The notes under the pieces were generated by a model. The model ran no database searches. It saw only the letters and a program-made list of their open reading frames with translations, and was not told the origin of the DNA. Made by a program: the position numbers and the translations under genes. A stretch of 64,000 bases of DNA from Lactuca virosa (taxonomy: Eukaryota > Streptophyta > Magnoliopsida > Asterales > Asteraceae): NCBI GenBank assembly GCA_928212115.1, contig CAKMRJ010005634.1, positions 180,398,194-180,462,193 of the forward strand. The letters are read 5' to 3'. Positions 23,401-33,955 of the stretch are shown here, piece by piece. The first letter of the stretch is position 1. Each line of letters begins with the position of its first letter.

Positions 23401-24302
23401 GAGTCCTGCGTATATGTCAAAGCTAGTGGGAGTATAGTTAGCTTCCTTGTACTGTATGTAGATAACATACTGCTCATAGGAAACGACGTCCCAACTTTGC
23501 AGGATGTTAAGTCCTGGCTTGGGAAGTGCTTCGCTATGTAGGACCTTGGGGAAGCTGCTTACATTGTAGGGATAAGGATATTCACAAACAGGACTAAAAG
23601 ACCAATAGGATTTAGTCAAAGTACCTACTTAGACAAGGTGTTGAAATGTTTCAGCATGGAGAATTCCAAGAAAGGTGAATTGCCCATTCTGAGCAATACC
23701 AAACTGAGTAAGACTCAGAGTCCGAGTACCGATGTCGAAATAGCAGAAATGAGTCGAATACCATATGCTTCCGCAGTTGGCTCGATCATGTATGCTATGA
23801 CTTGTACTCGCCCTGATGTAGCCTTTTCTTTGAGCATGGTTAGTCGATATCAAGGGAATCCTGGTAAAGCTCACTGGACGGCAGTTAAGAACATTCTTAA
23901 GTACCTCCGGAGGACCAAGGACTGTGTCCTTACCCTCGGTGGGAGTGATGACTTGAGAGTGACAGGGTATAGTGACGCCAACTTTCAGACCGACATAGAT
24001 AATTTCCGCTCTCAGTCTGGCTGGGTATTTACCCTAAATGGAGGAGCAGTAACATGGAAAAGTTCCAAAAAAGAGACTGTAGCTGATTCAACGTGCGAAT
24101 CAGAGTACATAGCAGATCCAGGCACATCAACAGAAAATATCACTTCATAAGACATCAAATAGAAGAAAGACTCCTCATAGTAAATAGGGTATCGTCAGAG
24201 GAGAACCCGACAGATCCCCTTACGAAGGAACCGAGTAGGGTTAAGCACTTGCAGCACGCTAGAAGTATCGGGCTGAAGGACGATATTATTTTTAGTGATT
24301 AG
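20413..24302 (+). pseudogene. Copia gag-pol polyprotein, broken by frameshifts and stops
   Basis: The natural start is the ATG at 20,413 (MSTSNIAS...). Frame is lost near 20,500, near 21,050, near 21,860 and near 24,090. Stop codons interrupt at 22,078, 22,336, about 22,541, 23,260 and 23,539. Gag capsid-like domain: about 20,515-21,040. Zinc knuckle: 21,222-21,263, CFHCHEKGHWKRSF, where the fourth ligand Cys is Phe. Protease: WVLDTGCG near 21,360. GAG-pre-integrase: LWHCRLGH near 21,780. Integrase core: HTDVCGPF, SDRGGEY and NGVDERRN (about 21,960-22,280). RT: 22,900-23,540, with the catalytic YVDD changed to YVDN at 23,455-23,466. RNase H: about 23,930-24,120 (TWKSSKKE, STCESEY). These would act in the virus-like particle and in integration. 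The lesions make all of it non-functional. Confidence 0.93.
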
Positions 24303-25151
24303 ATAGATATTTAGAAATTTGTAATAGCTAAAAATGTAATTGACATTTGATTATTGAATAAAAGGAGTTTTATTTATAAGTAAAGTTACTATCTTATGTC
24401 AATTGTTTACTATTGTTTCACTTTTTCATGTTTTGACTTCCAGAATAATAAGATTATTCAAACTATCCACAGTCGATCATACTTTGGAAGTAGGTTATGA
24501 GGCTAGACTGTCATGAATGGGTTTGTAAGATTGTCTAAGGTGTTAGACATAGCAAAAGTTTGCTACAACATTCATGAGTACTCGTGAAATAAGATTTGAG
24601 TATTGGATTAAACCCACACTCACATGAATCACTTCATGGAATTTATCACGAGTGATTGTGAGACGATAATATTGTATAGTCTTCAAACGGAGATATATGA
24701 GTTGTTGATTACTAGTTGCTTGTAAATTTATAATATGAAAACGCATCAGTAACTTGATGTTATAAATCTTATTGTTGTGCATGATTTTAACGAGTAGTTA
24801 GTACAAGCATATAAGTCGAAGTTTATCTGTTCCTTTTATCCTAAGAGGATTAAAAGCGATACCTTGGGTCCCTCGATGATTTTGTTTTGAATTATATGCC
24901 AGGCCCGATCAGGACTCAATTGATTTGTTCAATTAAGTTCTTTGTCAAACAAATCATAAATCGGGAAACAAACTGTTGGACAATAAGTATGACTACGGTC
25001 CATGTATTTTTCCGCATGATATCTTGAAGAACAGAGAATTATATGATCCCTTATCTAAAGGACGCATCAGTATTCGACAACGACTTTTTGAGAGCTACTA
25101 ATTCTAATCGGATTTTGAAGTTGCATTGGAACTTATAGTTATTAGACTTAT

Positions 25152-25164
25152 CCAAGTGGGAGAC
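25152..25164 (+). promoter_or_regulatory. Polypurine tract of the copia element
   Basis: CCAAGTGGGAGAC lies directly before the 3' LTR and would prime plus-strand DNA synthesis. The same purine tract is found next to the minus-strand copia LTRs at 3,055 and 39,521. Confidence 0.85.
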
Positions 25165-25937
25165 TGTTGGATTAGGTGTCTAAGTCCATAACTATAATTG
25201 GTATGTACTTGACCTGATAGTAGCATGGTCCATTTTGGGTTGCATTCACCAGAACAATTTGATAGGATGGATATTTGAGAAAGAGGTTATTTGTGATTTA
25301 TTAATATATTATAAGTATAATATATTAATTGAGAAATCATATTATTTAATCAGTATTGATCAAGAATTAATTTGGAATTAATTTAGTGATCAAAAGAGAC
25401 TAATTAAATTAACGGGGACTGATTATGTAAATCAATGATACATATGATTTGGGCTAATGATCCATGATTGATTTGTGATGGACTAAGCTTGAGATAGTCC
25501 ATGAAGTGTTAGTCCAAATCAATTGTTGGATCATAAGCCTAAGTGTAAAAATTAGGGTTTATAAGTGACTCTTGGAATTCTACACTATATATGTAGCCTC
25601 TAAGCCCCTAAAATCGGTACCAAGAGTTTTCTAAGAGGATATAGCCGATTTTAGTGATCCAAGCTCTCTCTCATTGTCATCCAATTGTTGGTGGTGTTTT
25701 GTGAAACATTCGAGGCATCACACTTGAGGTGCTAAGCTCTTGAAAGGCCAAATTCTACAAGCTACAATAAGAGGTAATCATCTAACTAGTTTTTATGATT
25801 CAAATATCAAATTGTATGCTAGTTAGGCTTCATGCTTTGGAAAATGAAATTGCATGTATAATTAGATAAAACTTAGATCCAAAGCATCTAGGGTTGTATG
25901 CGGACCATAGGAGTGTTATAGTACTTAAAACCCAACA
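25165..25937 (+). repeat. 3' LTR of the copia element
   Basis: A 773-bp LTR with the same TGTTGGATTAGG...AAAACCCAACA ends as the 5' copy, with scattered substitutions and small indels. Followed by the target duplication CACAC. Confidence 0.95.
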
Positions 25938-26890
25938 CACACCTGGTACCAAGGTGACACATCTAGAACATAAGGGGAACACCTTATTCCCAAGTTGGCA
26001 CATCCAACTCCGAAGTGGCGCATCTTCATCCACAATGGTGCATCCACCTTCATAATGGTTGAATTACAATTATTCAATAGTTGAGCAAATGAGAAAAATA
26101 TGGAACCTACCTATGCCCTGGACGGTTTTGAGAGGTTCCAGATATATTATTGAAGCCTCCAATGGCAGATAAGGAAACATATTTGAGTTGGGATAAAATA
26201 CTATTATTTTAGTATTCAAATTAGGGTTTCTATCAGCTATAAATAGGTTCGTAACCATAGCCAAATCAATCTCTACATACTGTGCATAGAGAATTCAGTT
26301 TTCTTCTCCCTCTTCTTCCATATTTTCGATCCTAGTGTTTTCTATGGCTTGAGTATGAACCATTATAAACATCCACATTATTGGTACTAGCTTTCCGTGG
26401 AAGATATCAAAAGGGTTATTTGCATTATTCGAATTTCGAAAAAGGCATGTATTCTAACTTGTAATTTCGATTAAAATAGGTTAGAAGTTTGTTTCATAAG
26501 TATGTTGTTATAACTTGAGAATATGTCATAGTGTTCTAGGTTGCATGTAACCAAAGTGTTTATGTAAATTCTGATGTGCAAATATTTTGATTGTAAACTA
26601 GAAAACCCATCAATCTTGTTTATATGTCGCACACTCTCCTCCAAAATGGTGCATCCTTCCTTCATGGCTCATCAAGGATGCTCAATTCCCTTCTTAGGTG
26701 CTCCACTCGCATCTTGAGTGTTATGTTCAATTCTTAAGTGATTCATTCCTTTCTTAGATAACACATTCCTTTCTCAGATGATCCATGTCCCTTCTCAAGT
26801 GATCCATGCACATCCAAGTGCCCCATTGAACTCCAAATATTCTATTGAGTTCCAAGTAGTATACGAGAATGCTCCAAATGCCAAAGGCAC
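25938..26890. repeat. 'gcatcc' array, right part, around an LTR-like promoter segment
   Basis: 25,938-26,055 and 26,620-26,890 are made of short related units (tggtgcatccacctt, tggcgcatcttcatcc, tggtgcatccttcc, gatccatgtccc). Between them 26,060-26,620 looks like an LTR or promoter: a TATA box in agctataaatagg (26,235-26,247) is followed by a pyrimidine-rich leader, ttcttctccctcttcttcc, at 26,301-26,319. I could not find paired LTR ends, so its nature is open. Confidence 0.4.
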
Positions 26891-27603
26891 ATTTAACACA
26901 TTGATTACTATAATTGTAATAATAACATCAATATAAAAAACATAAGAAATTTTTTAATTGTAATCTTTCTAATAGTTATAATATGAATTGTAATAATAAC
27001 AAATAATATCCAAATCAATTATAAACAAATATAATATTAATAATGATAATAAATATAATAATAATAATATTGATTTTTATAATATTAAAAACTAATATTT
27101 GTAATAATATACAAAATTAAAAAAATCGAGTTTTTATTAAATATTTTTGGTTAATCTGTAGGAGATTACCTACAGACTAGTTACAGAACAAAAAAATCAA
27201 ATAATCTCAATTTGCCCCAAAATTTGACTAGGTTTTCGATTTTCATCGTTGAATGTCACCCTTATACCTTTGCCTCCTCTTCCTGATATCTCACATCCCC
27301 TTTCTTCGCCTAATCTATTTTCGCCATTACAGTCTCTTTCACCCAGTTGTCGTTGTCATCATAGGTCTGCCATTGTAATCACCATCGCCATCATCACCAT
27401 CTTCCTCCTCCATTATCGTTATTGCCTAGGTTTTAGCTTTCTGAATCGGGATCGACAACCAGTGCCTTTTCCTAGGAGAGTGCGAGTAAGAGCGATGATG
27501 GTATCAATTACCTTAATCACATTCTTCACACCTCCGTCAACCAAGTATCAAGTACCCACTTTTTCAAATTTCTTATCTACGTTTACATCCTCATTCACTT
27601 ATT
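26891..27603. other. Left part of a CACTA-type derivative; no gene
   Basis: AT-rich. 27,150-27,190 carries the ggagattacctacagactag/gttacagaac subterminal motifs seen near the CACTA end at 31,107. A pyrimidine-rich plus-strand segment (27,249-27,605) is open for 118 codons. Its product (MNVTLIPLPPLPDISHPL...) is low-complexity and matches no family I know. Confidence 0.35.
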
Positions 27604-27612
27604 AACTAAATA

Positions 27613-27890
27613 GTAAATTATTGAAATCATCCATATGGTTTGGTCAAAATTGCACGTCTGATCCCTAACATTTTTTTTGCACTCGGATCATCCATGTGGT
27701 TTGATTTTATTGCGTTTTTCGTCCCTTACATACATAAAGTTAGGGACCAAATGTGCAATTTTGAGAAAACCATAGGGATGAAAAACGCAACAAAATAAAA
27801 CCACAAGGATGATCCGAGTCCAAAAAAAAGTTATGAACCAAACGTGAAATTTTGACAAAACCATAATGACGATTTCAATCATTTACTCTC
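27613..27890. mobile_element. Mutator-like foldback MITE with 9-bp target duplication
   Basis: Direct repeats AACTAAATA (27,604-27,612 and 27,891-27,899) flank a 278-bp element that is almost wholly an inverted repeat. The left end GTAAATTATTGAAATCATCC corresponds to the complement of the right end, GTAAATGATTGAAATCGTC. The two arms continue through the 'gaccaaa.gtgcaattttga'/'ggtttgattttattgc' segment. The 9-bp duplication is typical of Mutator-like elements. The right half occurs again at 32,568-32,715. Confidence 0.8.
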
Positions 27891-27948
27891 AACTAAATAA
27901 CTGTTGTGGATCTTGTTAGTAGTGGAACCACGTTTTTTACAAAGGGTA

Positions 27949-29776
27949 TGTAACACATGTTTTCCTAGATGAATCGAATTAGGGTTTCAAGGAGTCAAAA
28001 GGTTGGATTTTGGAAGCCTCAGGAAGTGAGACTTAGAGGCTCACCACGTGAGATGGGTGTATATGGAACTTTTGTTCGGGACTGGTCTCACGACGTGAGA
28101 CATAGGGGCTAACGACGTGAGAATTGATGCAACCCAAGCCCATGATATTTTAGGGTTTCCTTCATCTTTAAACACCTCTAAACTTATTTTAGGGTTCATC
28201 ATCAGCCTCCAAACCCTTTTTCACCTTAGAAAACAGTAGCCTTCATCCCTTGCATGGTTCTTGGTCATGTTGGAGTATTTCTTGGTTTGGAGAAGATGAG
28301 AGGAAGAAGAAGAAGGCAATCTTTGGAAGAGGCTTGCAAGGAATCATCATCATCATCATCACCTCACATTGCTTCTGGACCCTTGTAAGGGTCAAAGTTT
28401 CTACCTTTATTGTTATTGGTGGCTAGATCTAAGTTTTGTCCCACTTTTCTCCTTGGTTGAGCAAGTTTGAATGAATGGAAACCATAAAGTAGCCAACTTT
28501 ATGGCTTATAGGGGTATTTAGAGTGTTATGAAATTCAGATCTAGTAAATGGTTGGGTTTTGGAACCATGCATGAAAGTTGGATGTCATTTTCTTCAATTT
28601 TGGCCCCAAATGAGATCTAGACATGTATTGGACATACATGCCCATAAAACATCAAATTTTATGTGTGTTAGGGAATTATAAGACCTTCTGGAAAGTTAGA
28701 GTTCAAATCTTAATGGATTAAGGACATAAATTGTTGGATTTTGACTTCAAACTGTACTCACGACGTGAGACATAAGGTCTCACGATGCAAGGATTGAACA
28801 ATCTCGTTTCTGCCGAGCATTTTGGGGTTCACAACGTGAGGGAATGCTGCTCAAATTGTGAGGTCAGCTCAGGTGACTTTCCTTGACTAATTTGGCTAGG
28901 TTGAGTCGAGACGATTTGGAATCGGACCGACTGGACTCTCACGACGTGACCAAGGTGTGGTCACAACGTGAGGCTGGATAGTTGACATTATGGGTTGTTA
29001 ACTTTGACTTTGACCGTTTACTTTTTGACTTGGGTTGTCTTTTGGTCAAAAAATATTTTTAGAAGGTAGAGATAGGGTTTACCTTGTGGCGATTGATAGG
29101 AGGTGTTTAGCACCCATCATTTGGCAAAAGAGCAGTTCACTGTTGTCGGTGCGATATTGAGCTGAGTTTTAGTCAACATTATGATTCAGGTGAGTCTCCT
29201 CACTATACTCGAGGGTCAAAGGCACCAATATCGGCTCATTGGTTTATGTTATATAGGAAGACCAGGGGGTGACCCCTGGAATTTGTATGAAATACCTAGA
29301 CATGGCTCCTGGAAAAATGTATGTAAGACTAGGGTATGGACCTTGGAAGTTATATGTAGAATACTAGTTGTCTCTATGATACCTGCATGGAAGACCAGGT
29401 GGTGGCTCTTGTCACTTTTCTCTAAGACCCAGGGTTTTGACCCCCGGCAAGACCGTGATACGGCTCACAACATAATGGCAACACTATGGTTGGAACATAG
29501 TAATCTCTATTGTACGTATGGTATGTGGTATTTTGGGGAACTCACTAAGATTTGTGCTTACGATTTTATATTTATGGTTTCAGGTACTTCCGGTACGAAA
29601 GGAAGGGTCCGGCATGACTACACCGCATCCACCAGAGTTTTCCGCATTGGCAATGTTTCAATATGTGCTATGATGTTTGAATAATATATTCAGTTTAATC
29701 GGTTTTGGAACAACTCATTTGTATGATTTATTGTTTTAAAATTGAAGATTTTACTATGAATTTTTGGGACATTGCA
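27949..29776 (+). mobile_element. Solo gypsy LTR inserted in CACTA copy A
   Basis: An 1828-bp unit starts TGTAACACATG and ends TTTTGGGACATTGCA. Removing it joins caaaggGTA to tttcatatg, which matches the uninterrupted sequence in copy B at about 32,770-32,782. The borders are GGGTA (27,944-27,948) and TGGTA (29,777-29,781), a 5-bp target duplication with one mismatch. The LTR carries at least six TCACG-A-CGTGA palindromes. Its 3' part (gaactcactaag, ggtacttccggtac) is shared with the gypsy LTRs at 37-39 kb and 43-46 kb. The 167-codon frame at 29,181-29,684 is a chance frame inside the LTR. Confidence 0.85.
28040..28971 (+). repeat. Cluster of CTCACG-A-CGTGAG palindromes in the solo LTR
   Basis: Occurrences: CTCACCACGTGAG (28,040-28,052), TCTCACG-A-CGTGAGA (28,086-28,100, perfect 15-nt odd palindrome), a half-degenerate copy near 28,110, CTCACGACGTGAG (28,757-28,769), and copies near 28,829, 28,939 (TCACGACGTGA) and 28,961. 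They lie in two groups, near the start and the middle of the LTR. Confidence 0.85.
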
Positions 29777-31108
29777 TGGTATTTCATATGTATTCCTTCG
29801 ATTTAATCTCTTTGTGTTGTTACTAAGGCTAAAATTGAAGGTTCTTTAATGTTTTTACACCTGCTTATGCTTTGTTCTTGGTTAAGACCATAACTCATGA
29901 AAAAGGTTCAAAAGAAATCAATTTGTAGGTATTTTTTTTCAAAATTTTATGGCATATAATTTGTTTAACTGATGGGAAAGGTTCACCATTTATAATTACA
30001 AAGTTTTCCTTTCTTTATTATTTTTCTTACACAAAATCTAATTCCTGAAATATTGTCACTTATCGAAAAAAAACTTGTCCTTCCCTTTTTTTTCCCATTT
30101 CTCCATACATAATTTATTATGATTTTGTTAGGTTTTGTTTTGAGAAAAATATTATCAATATCAAAATATTAAGAAGCTATTACTCTCTTAGTTTGTTTAC
30201 ATGTTTCATTGGATCTTGTGATGATATGATCTTGGTTACGGTTTTGCATTGCTTATGCTCATGATTCATTGATACATATTTGTGTTTTATTATTAATTCT
30301 ACGGGGAAATCTTTATTGCCAGGAAAAGACATAGAGTGGTACTTCTTTAGTCCAAGAGACCTTAAATTCGCAAATAGATCAAGAACAAACCAAGAAACTA
30401 AAGAAAAAAGTATGTAAGAAGATAAATTTTATATATATTTGAAAAATGAGAAACCTTTATCGTGTAGTAGTGTGATAGGAGAGAATTGTGCATGTATCCT
30501 TATGTAAGTTTAGCTCATTGATTTGTACTCTATGTAGCTATTTGTGTATATTTTATGTGGATGATTACCAACTCTATGTAGCTATTTGTGTATATTTCAT
30601 ATATTTCGTACATATTCTTTCTAGTTAGCTTCGAAGTCATACTTGGATTTGTTTTAAAGTAGATATATGCATTTTGATTTTTTTTTCTATATTTTGAACA
30701 GAAAAAATCACAAATTTTTTTATAAATAAAATTATTTTGGTGAAGGATTTGTGACAGAAAAATTGTCATAACAAATTAGAACATGTCGTAGGTAATATAT
30801 TGGAATTAGTTTTTTAGGAAATCCATAGGCAATATTTCTGTAGGTAATATCTAGTGAAAATTTTGTAGCCAATCTCTAGGTAATAGTAGTTGTAGGCAAT
30901 CCGTAGCTAATAGTAGTTGTAGGTAATATGTAGGTAAATTACCAACGAAAATTCGCGTATGCATTTCGTTGGAAATTGCATACGCAATCCGTCACAACCA
31001 ATTACCCACAAGCTATATTCATACGGAGTTGTTTCTGTTGGTAACCTGTTTTACCTACAGATTACATACGAAATCTATTGTGGGTAAAGGGAAGTTTTCT
31101 AGTAGTGT

Positions 31109-31182
31109 AAGGTTTGTTCAGTTTGATGTCGTAGATTCTTGAAAGAAGGTTTGTTCAGTTTGATGTCGTAGATTCTTGAAAG
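31109..31182. repeat. Perfect 37-bp tandem duplication next to the CACTA end
   Basis: Two identical 37-bp units (31,109-31,145 and 31,146-31,182), starting aaggtttgttcagtttgatg, follow two bases after the CACTA terminus. Possibly an excision or repair scar. Confidence 0.9.
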
Positions 31183-32567
31183 AACAAAATGGATGTGTTA
31201 ATTGAATAAGCAAGCTCCTAAAATAAAATTAGTGATAATTATAATTCACGTTTTGGTTGATTTATAGAAAGAAAAAAAAAATTATATGATTTTCTAATAT
31301 TGTATAAATACAATATATAGTTCTAACTATCATATATCATTATTTAGTTAAATTTATCGAATCATTTTTTTACAAAAATTATATGTTAAAGATTATTAAA
31401 AATAAATTAAAGTTAAGCAATGATTATAAAAAAATTATTTATTATTAAACATAACCTAAATAGAATGATGATTTTCCAAAAAATTATTTGCATAACTGAA
31501 AATTACATAAAAAAACTAGTTAGATAGTTTTATTAAACAAATATAATTTTATTAAAAGGAAATTAATTTGCTAAAGTATTTTTAACAATTATTATAACCC
31601 TAATAAAAGATGTCATTCAAATCAAAATTATTCAAGATAAATCATTTGTCTTTAATGATATTCATATGAAACTCTAACTCTCTCAACTTATGTTAATTAA
31701 TTTCGTAGTTAATAGAAATGTTTTATGTATATAAACCCGATTTGAATGATGAATTATAATATTAAGGAGAACTCAAAGCGAGTATCATAATCAAAGTTTT
31801 TTAAGGCTAAAATCTATATGATGCAATTTTCTGATTTTCAGTTTATGTACATATAAAATTTTCCTTTTACTTTCTTTACATTTCAAAAGTTTATGGTTGT
31901 ATATTTAGAGGAAAAGTAAATAATAATTGTGTTTTTACTTTAATTGTTACAATTTCTTGAAGATGCATGTTCTTAGTTTGCAATGTCTTATATGATTATT
32001 TAATTAAGTTTCATCGTTGAGTATGCAACTAATATAATTACAAGAGTATAATAACATAATCATATTTTCAAGCATCGTATTCATTTGAAACTACAACTAC
32101 AACTCAAAAGTTTTGAAATTTTATGTATATTTACTACTTACAACTCAAAAGTTTAACTTATGTTTATATTAATTAGTAATAACTAATCATTTTTTTTTAT
32201 TTTTCTTTCATTTCTATACTTTCTAACTTATATTAGTAGTATATATGTAATTTTTTATTTTTCACAAAAAACATTCATGTATTTGCAGAGCTTAGTGATT
32301 CAAATATGAATAGTTAACCAAATTAGTTTTTGTTGAATCTTTGAATAATAATGTTTGTATATTTTAAATGTATGTTGATTTATGTATATGTATGATTTGT
32401 ATGTGTTCAATAAATTTTTTAATACAAATATTATTATAGATGTTTTTCTGTTTTTATGTTATTAAAAGTGGTAGTATTTATTGTTTCATATTTTTTTATT
32501 TGTTAGATATAGATCATCATATGTTTACTATATAATTTACAATATTTAAAACGGTCTATAAAATTAA
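31183..32567. other. AT-rich DNA without recognised features
   Basis: About 1.4 kb of A/T-rich sequence with no frames above 60 codons, no long repeats and no transposon ends that I can support. Confidence 0.5.
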
Positions 32568-33955
32568 TTAGGGACCAAATGTGCAATTTTGACAAAATCA
32601 TAGGGACGAAAAATGCAACAAAATCAAACCACAGGGACAATCCAAGTGCAAAAAATAGTTAAGGATCAAACGTGCAATTTTGACGAAACCATAAGGACAA
32701 TTTCAATAATTTACTCTTAACTAAATAATTGTTGTGGATCTTGTTATTATTGGAACCACATTCTTTCCAAAGGGAATTTCACACATATTCTTTCGACTTA
32801 ATCTCTTTGTTTTTTTTACTAAAAGCTAAAATCAAACGTTCTTTAATGTTCTTTACACCTGCTTATGATTTGTTTTTGGGTAAGAGCATAGCTCATGAAA
32901 AAGGTTCAAAAGAAATCAGTTTATTTGTATTTTTTTTTTCAAAATTTTATGGCATATAATCTGTTTAATTGATGGAGACGGTTCACCATATATGATTACC
33001 AAATTTTCCTTTCTTTATTATTTTTCTTACACAAAATCTAATTACTGAAATATTTCCACTTATCGAAAAAAAAATCTTGTTCTTCTCTTGTTCCCATTTC
33101 TCCATACATAATTTATTGTCATTTCGTTAGGTTTTGTTTTGAGAAAAATATTATCAATATCAAAATATTAAGAAGTTATTACTCTCTTAGTTTGTTTACA
33201 TGTTTCATTGGATCTTGTGATGATATGATCTTGTTATGGTTTTGCATTGCTTTTGCTCATGATTCATTGATATATATTTGTGTTTTATTATTAATTCTAG
33301 AGGGAAATATATATTTCCAAGCAAATACATCGAGTGGTACTTCTTCAGTCCAAGAGACCTTTGTAGTGTAGCGGTATGATATGAGAGATTTGTGCATATA
33401 TATGTAGGTTTAGCTCATTGATATGTACTCTATGTAGCTATTTGTGTATATATTTTTATGTGGATGATTACCAACTCTATGTAGCTGGTTGTGTATATTT
33501 CATATATTTCATATATTTCATATATTTCATACATATTCTTTCGAGTTACCTTCGAAGTCATACTTGGATTTGTTTTAAAGTAGATATATGTATTTTGGTT
33601 TTTTTTGTCAATATTTTGAGCAGAAAAAACACAGATTTATTTATAGATAAAATTATTTTACTGAAGGATTTGTGACACAAAAATTGTCATAACAAATTAG
33701 AACATGTCCTAGGTAATATATAAGAATTAGCTTTGTAGGAAATCCGTACGCAATACTTCCACAGGTAATATGTAGTAAACATTTTGTAGAAACTCCGTGG
33801 GTAATAGTAGTTGTAGGCAATGCTTAGGTAATAGTAGGTGTAGGCAATCTATAGGTAAATTACCAACAAAAATTTATGTAGGCATCCCTTAGGAAATTCC
33901 GTAGGTAATATATCAGTACCAATTACCCACGAGCTATATATGATGGATTTTTTAT
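32568..33955. mobile_element. CACTA derivative, copy B (truncated)
   Basis: Starts inside the right arm of the same MITE as in copy A (32,568 corresponds to about 27,738). It continues through the unbroken target site of the solo LTR, then parallels 29,779-31,020. Copy B lacks about 90 bp present in A near 30,365-30,455. It ends near 33,955 without the CTAGTAGTG terminus. The subterminal taggtaat motifs are at 33,700-33,950. A short (catatattt)n expansion lies at 33,499-33,530. Copies A and B lie in the same orientation about 1.4 kb apart. Confidence 0.75.

Larger units (their letters stand above)
18120..25937 (+). mobile_element. Complete but inactive Ty1/copia retrotransposon
   Basis: A 7818-bp element has all structural parts in order: 5' LTR, tRNA-Met-type primer binding site, 1.5-kb leader, gag-protease-integrase-RT-RNase H, polypurine tract and 3' LTR. 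The target duplication CACAC is perfect (18,115-18,119 and 25,938-25,942). Pol order (integrase before RT) defines copia. The coding region has several frameshifts and at least five in-frame stops, and the RT and gag zinc-knuckle residues are damaged, so it cannot move on its own. By eye the first 120 bp of the two LTRs differ at six positions, so the insertion is not recent. I do not assign a named lineage. Confidence 0.95.
27900..31107. mobile_element. Non-autonomous CACTA derivative, copy A (interrupted)
   Basis: The right end is TTTTCTAGTAGTG at 31,107, complement CACTACTAGAAAA, a CACTA terminus. The last 330 bp (30,775-31,107) are dense with taggtaat and attacctac subterminal motifs. The body 29,779-30,960 is repeated at 32,774-33,905. 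A solo gypsy LTR (27,949-29,776) interrupts it. No transposase frame is seen and the left terminus was not found, so its full extent is uncertain; it may reach left past 27,150. Confidence 0.65.

Noticed and set aside
20507..23874. Minus-strand frames of 70-116 codons opposite the copia gag-pol
   Set aside because: They mirror the plus-strand coding region and carry no domain of their own.
27249..27605. 118-codon pyrimidine-rich frame as a host gene
   Set aside because: Low-complexity product, no homology recognised, no promoter or splice evidence, and it sits inside CACTA-type DNA.
29181..29684. 167-codon frame as a gene
   Set aside because: It lies wholly within the solo gypsy LTR; the same LTR segment in other copies is not open, and no motif is recognisable.
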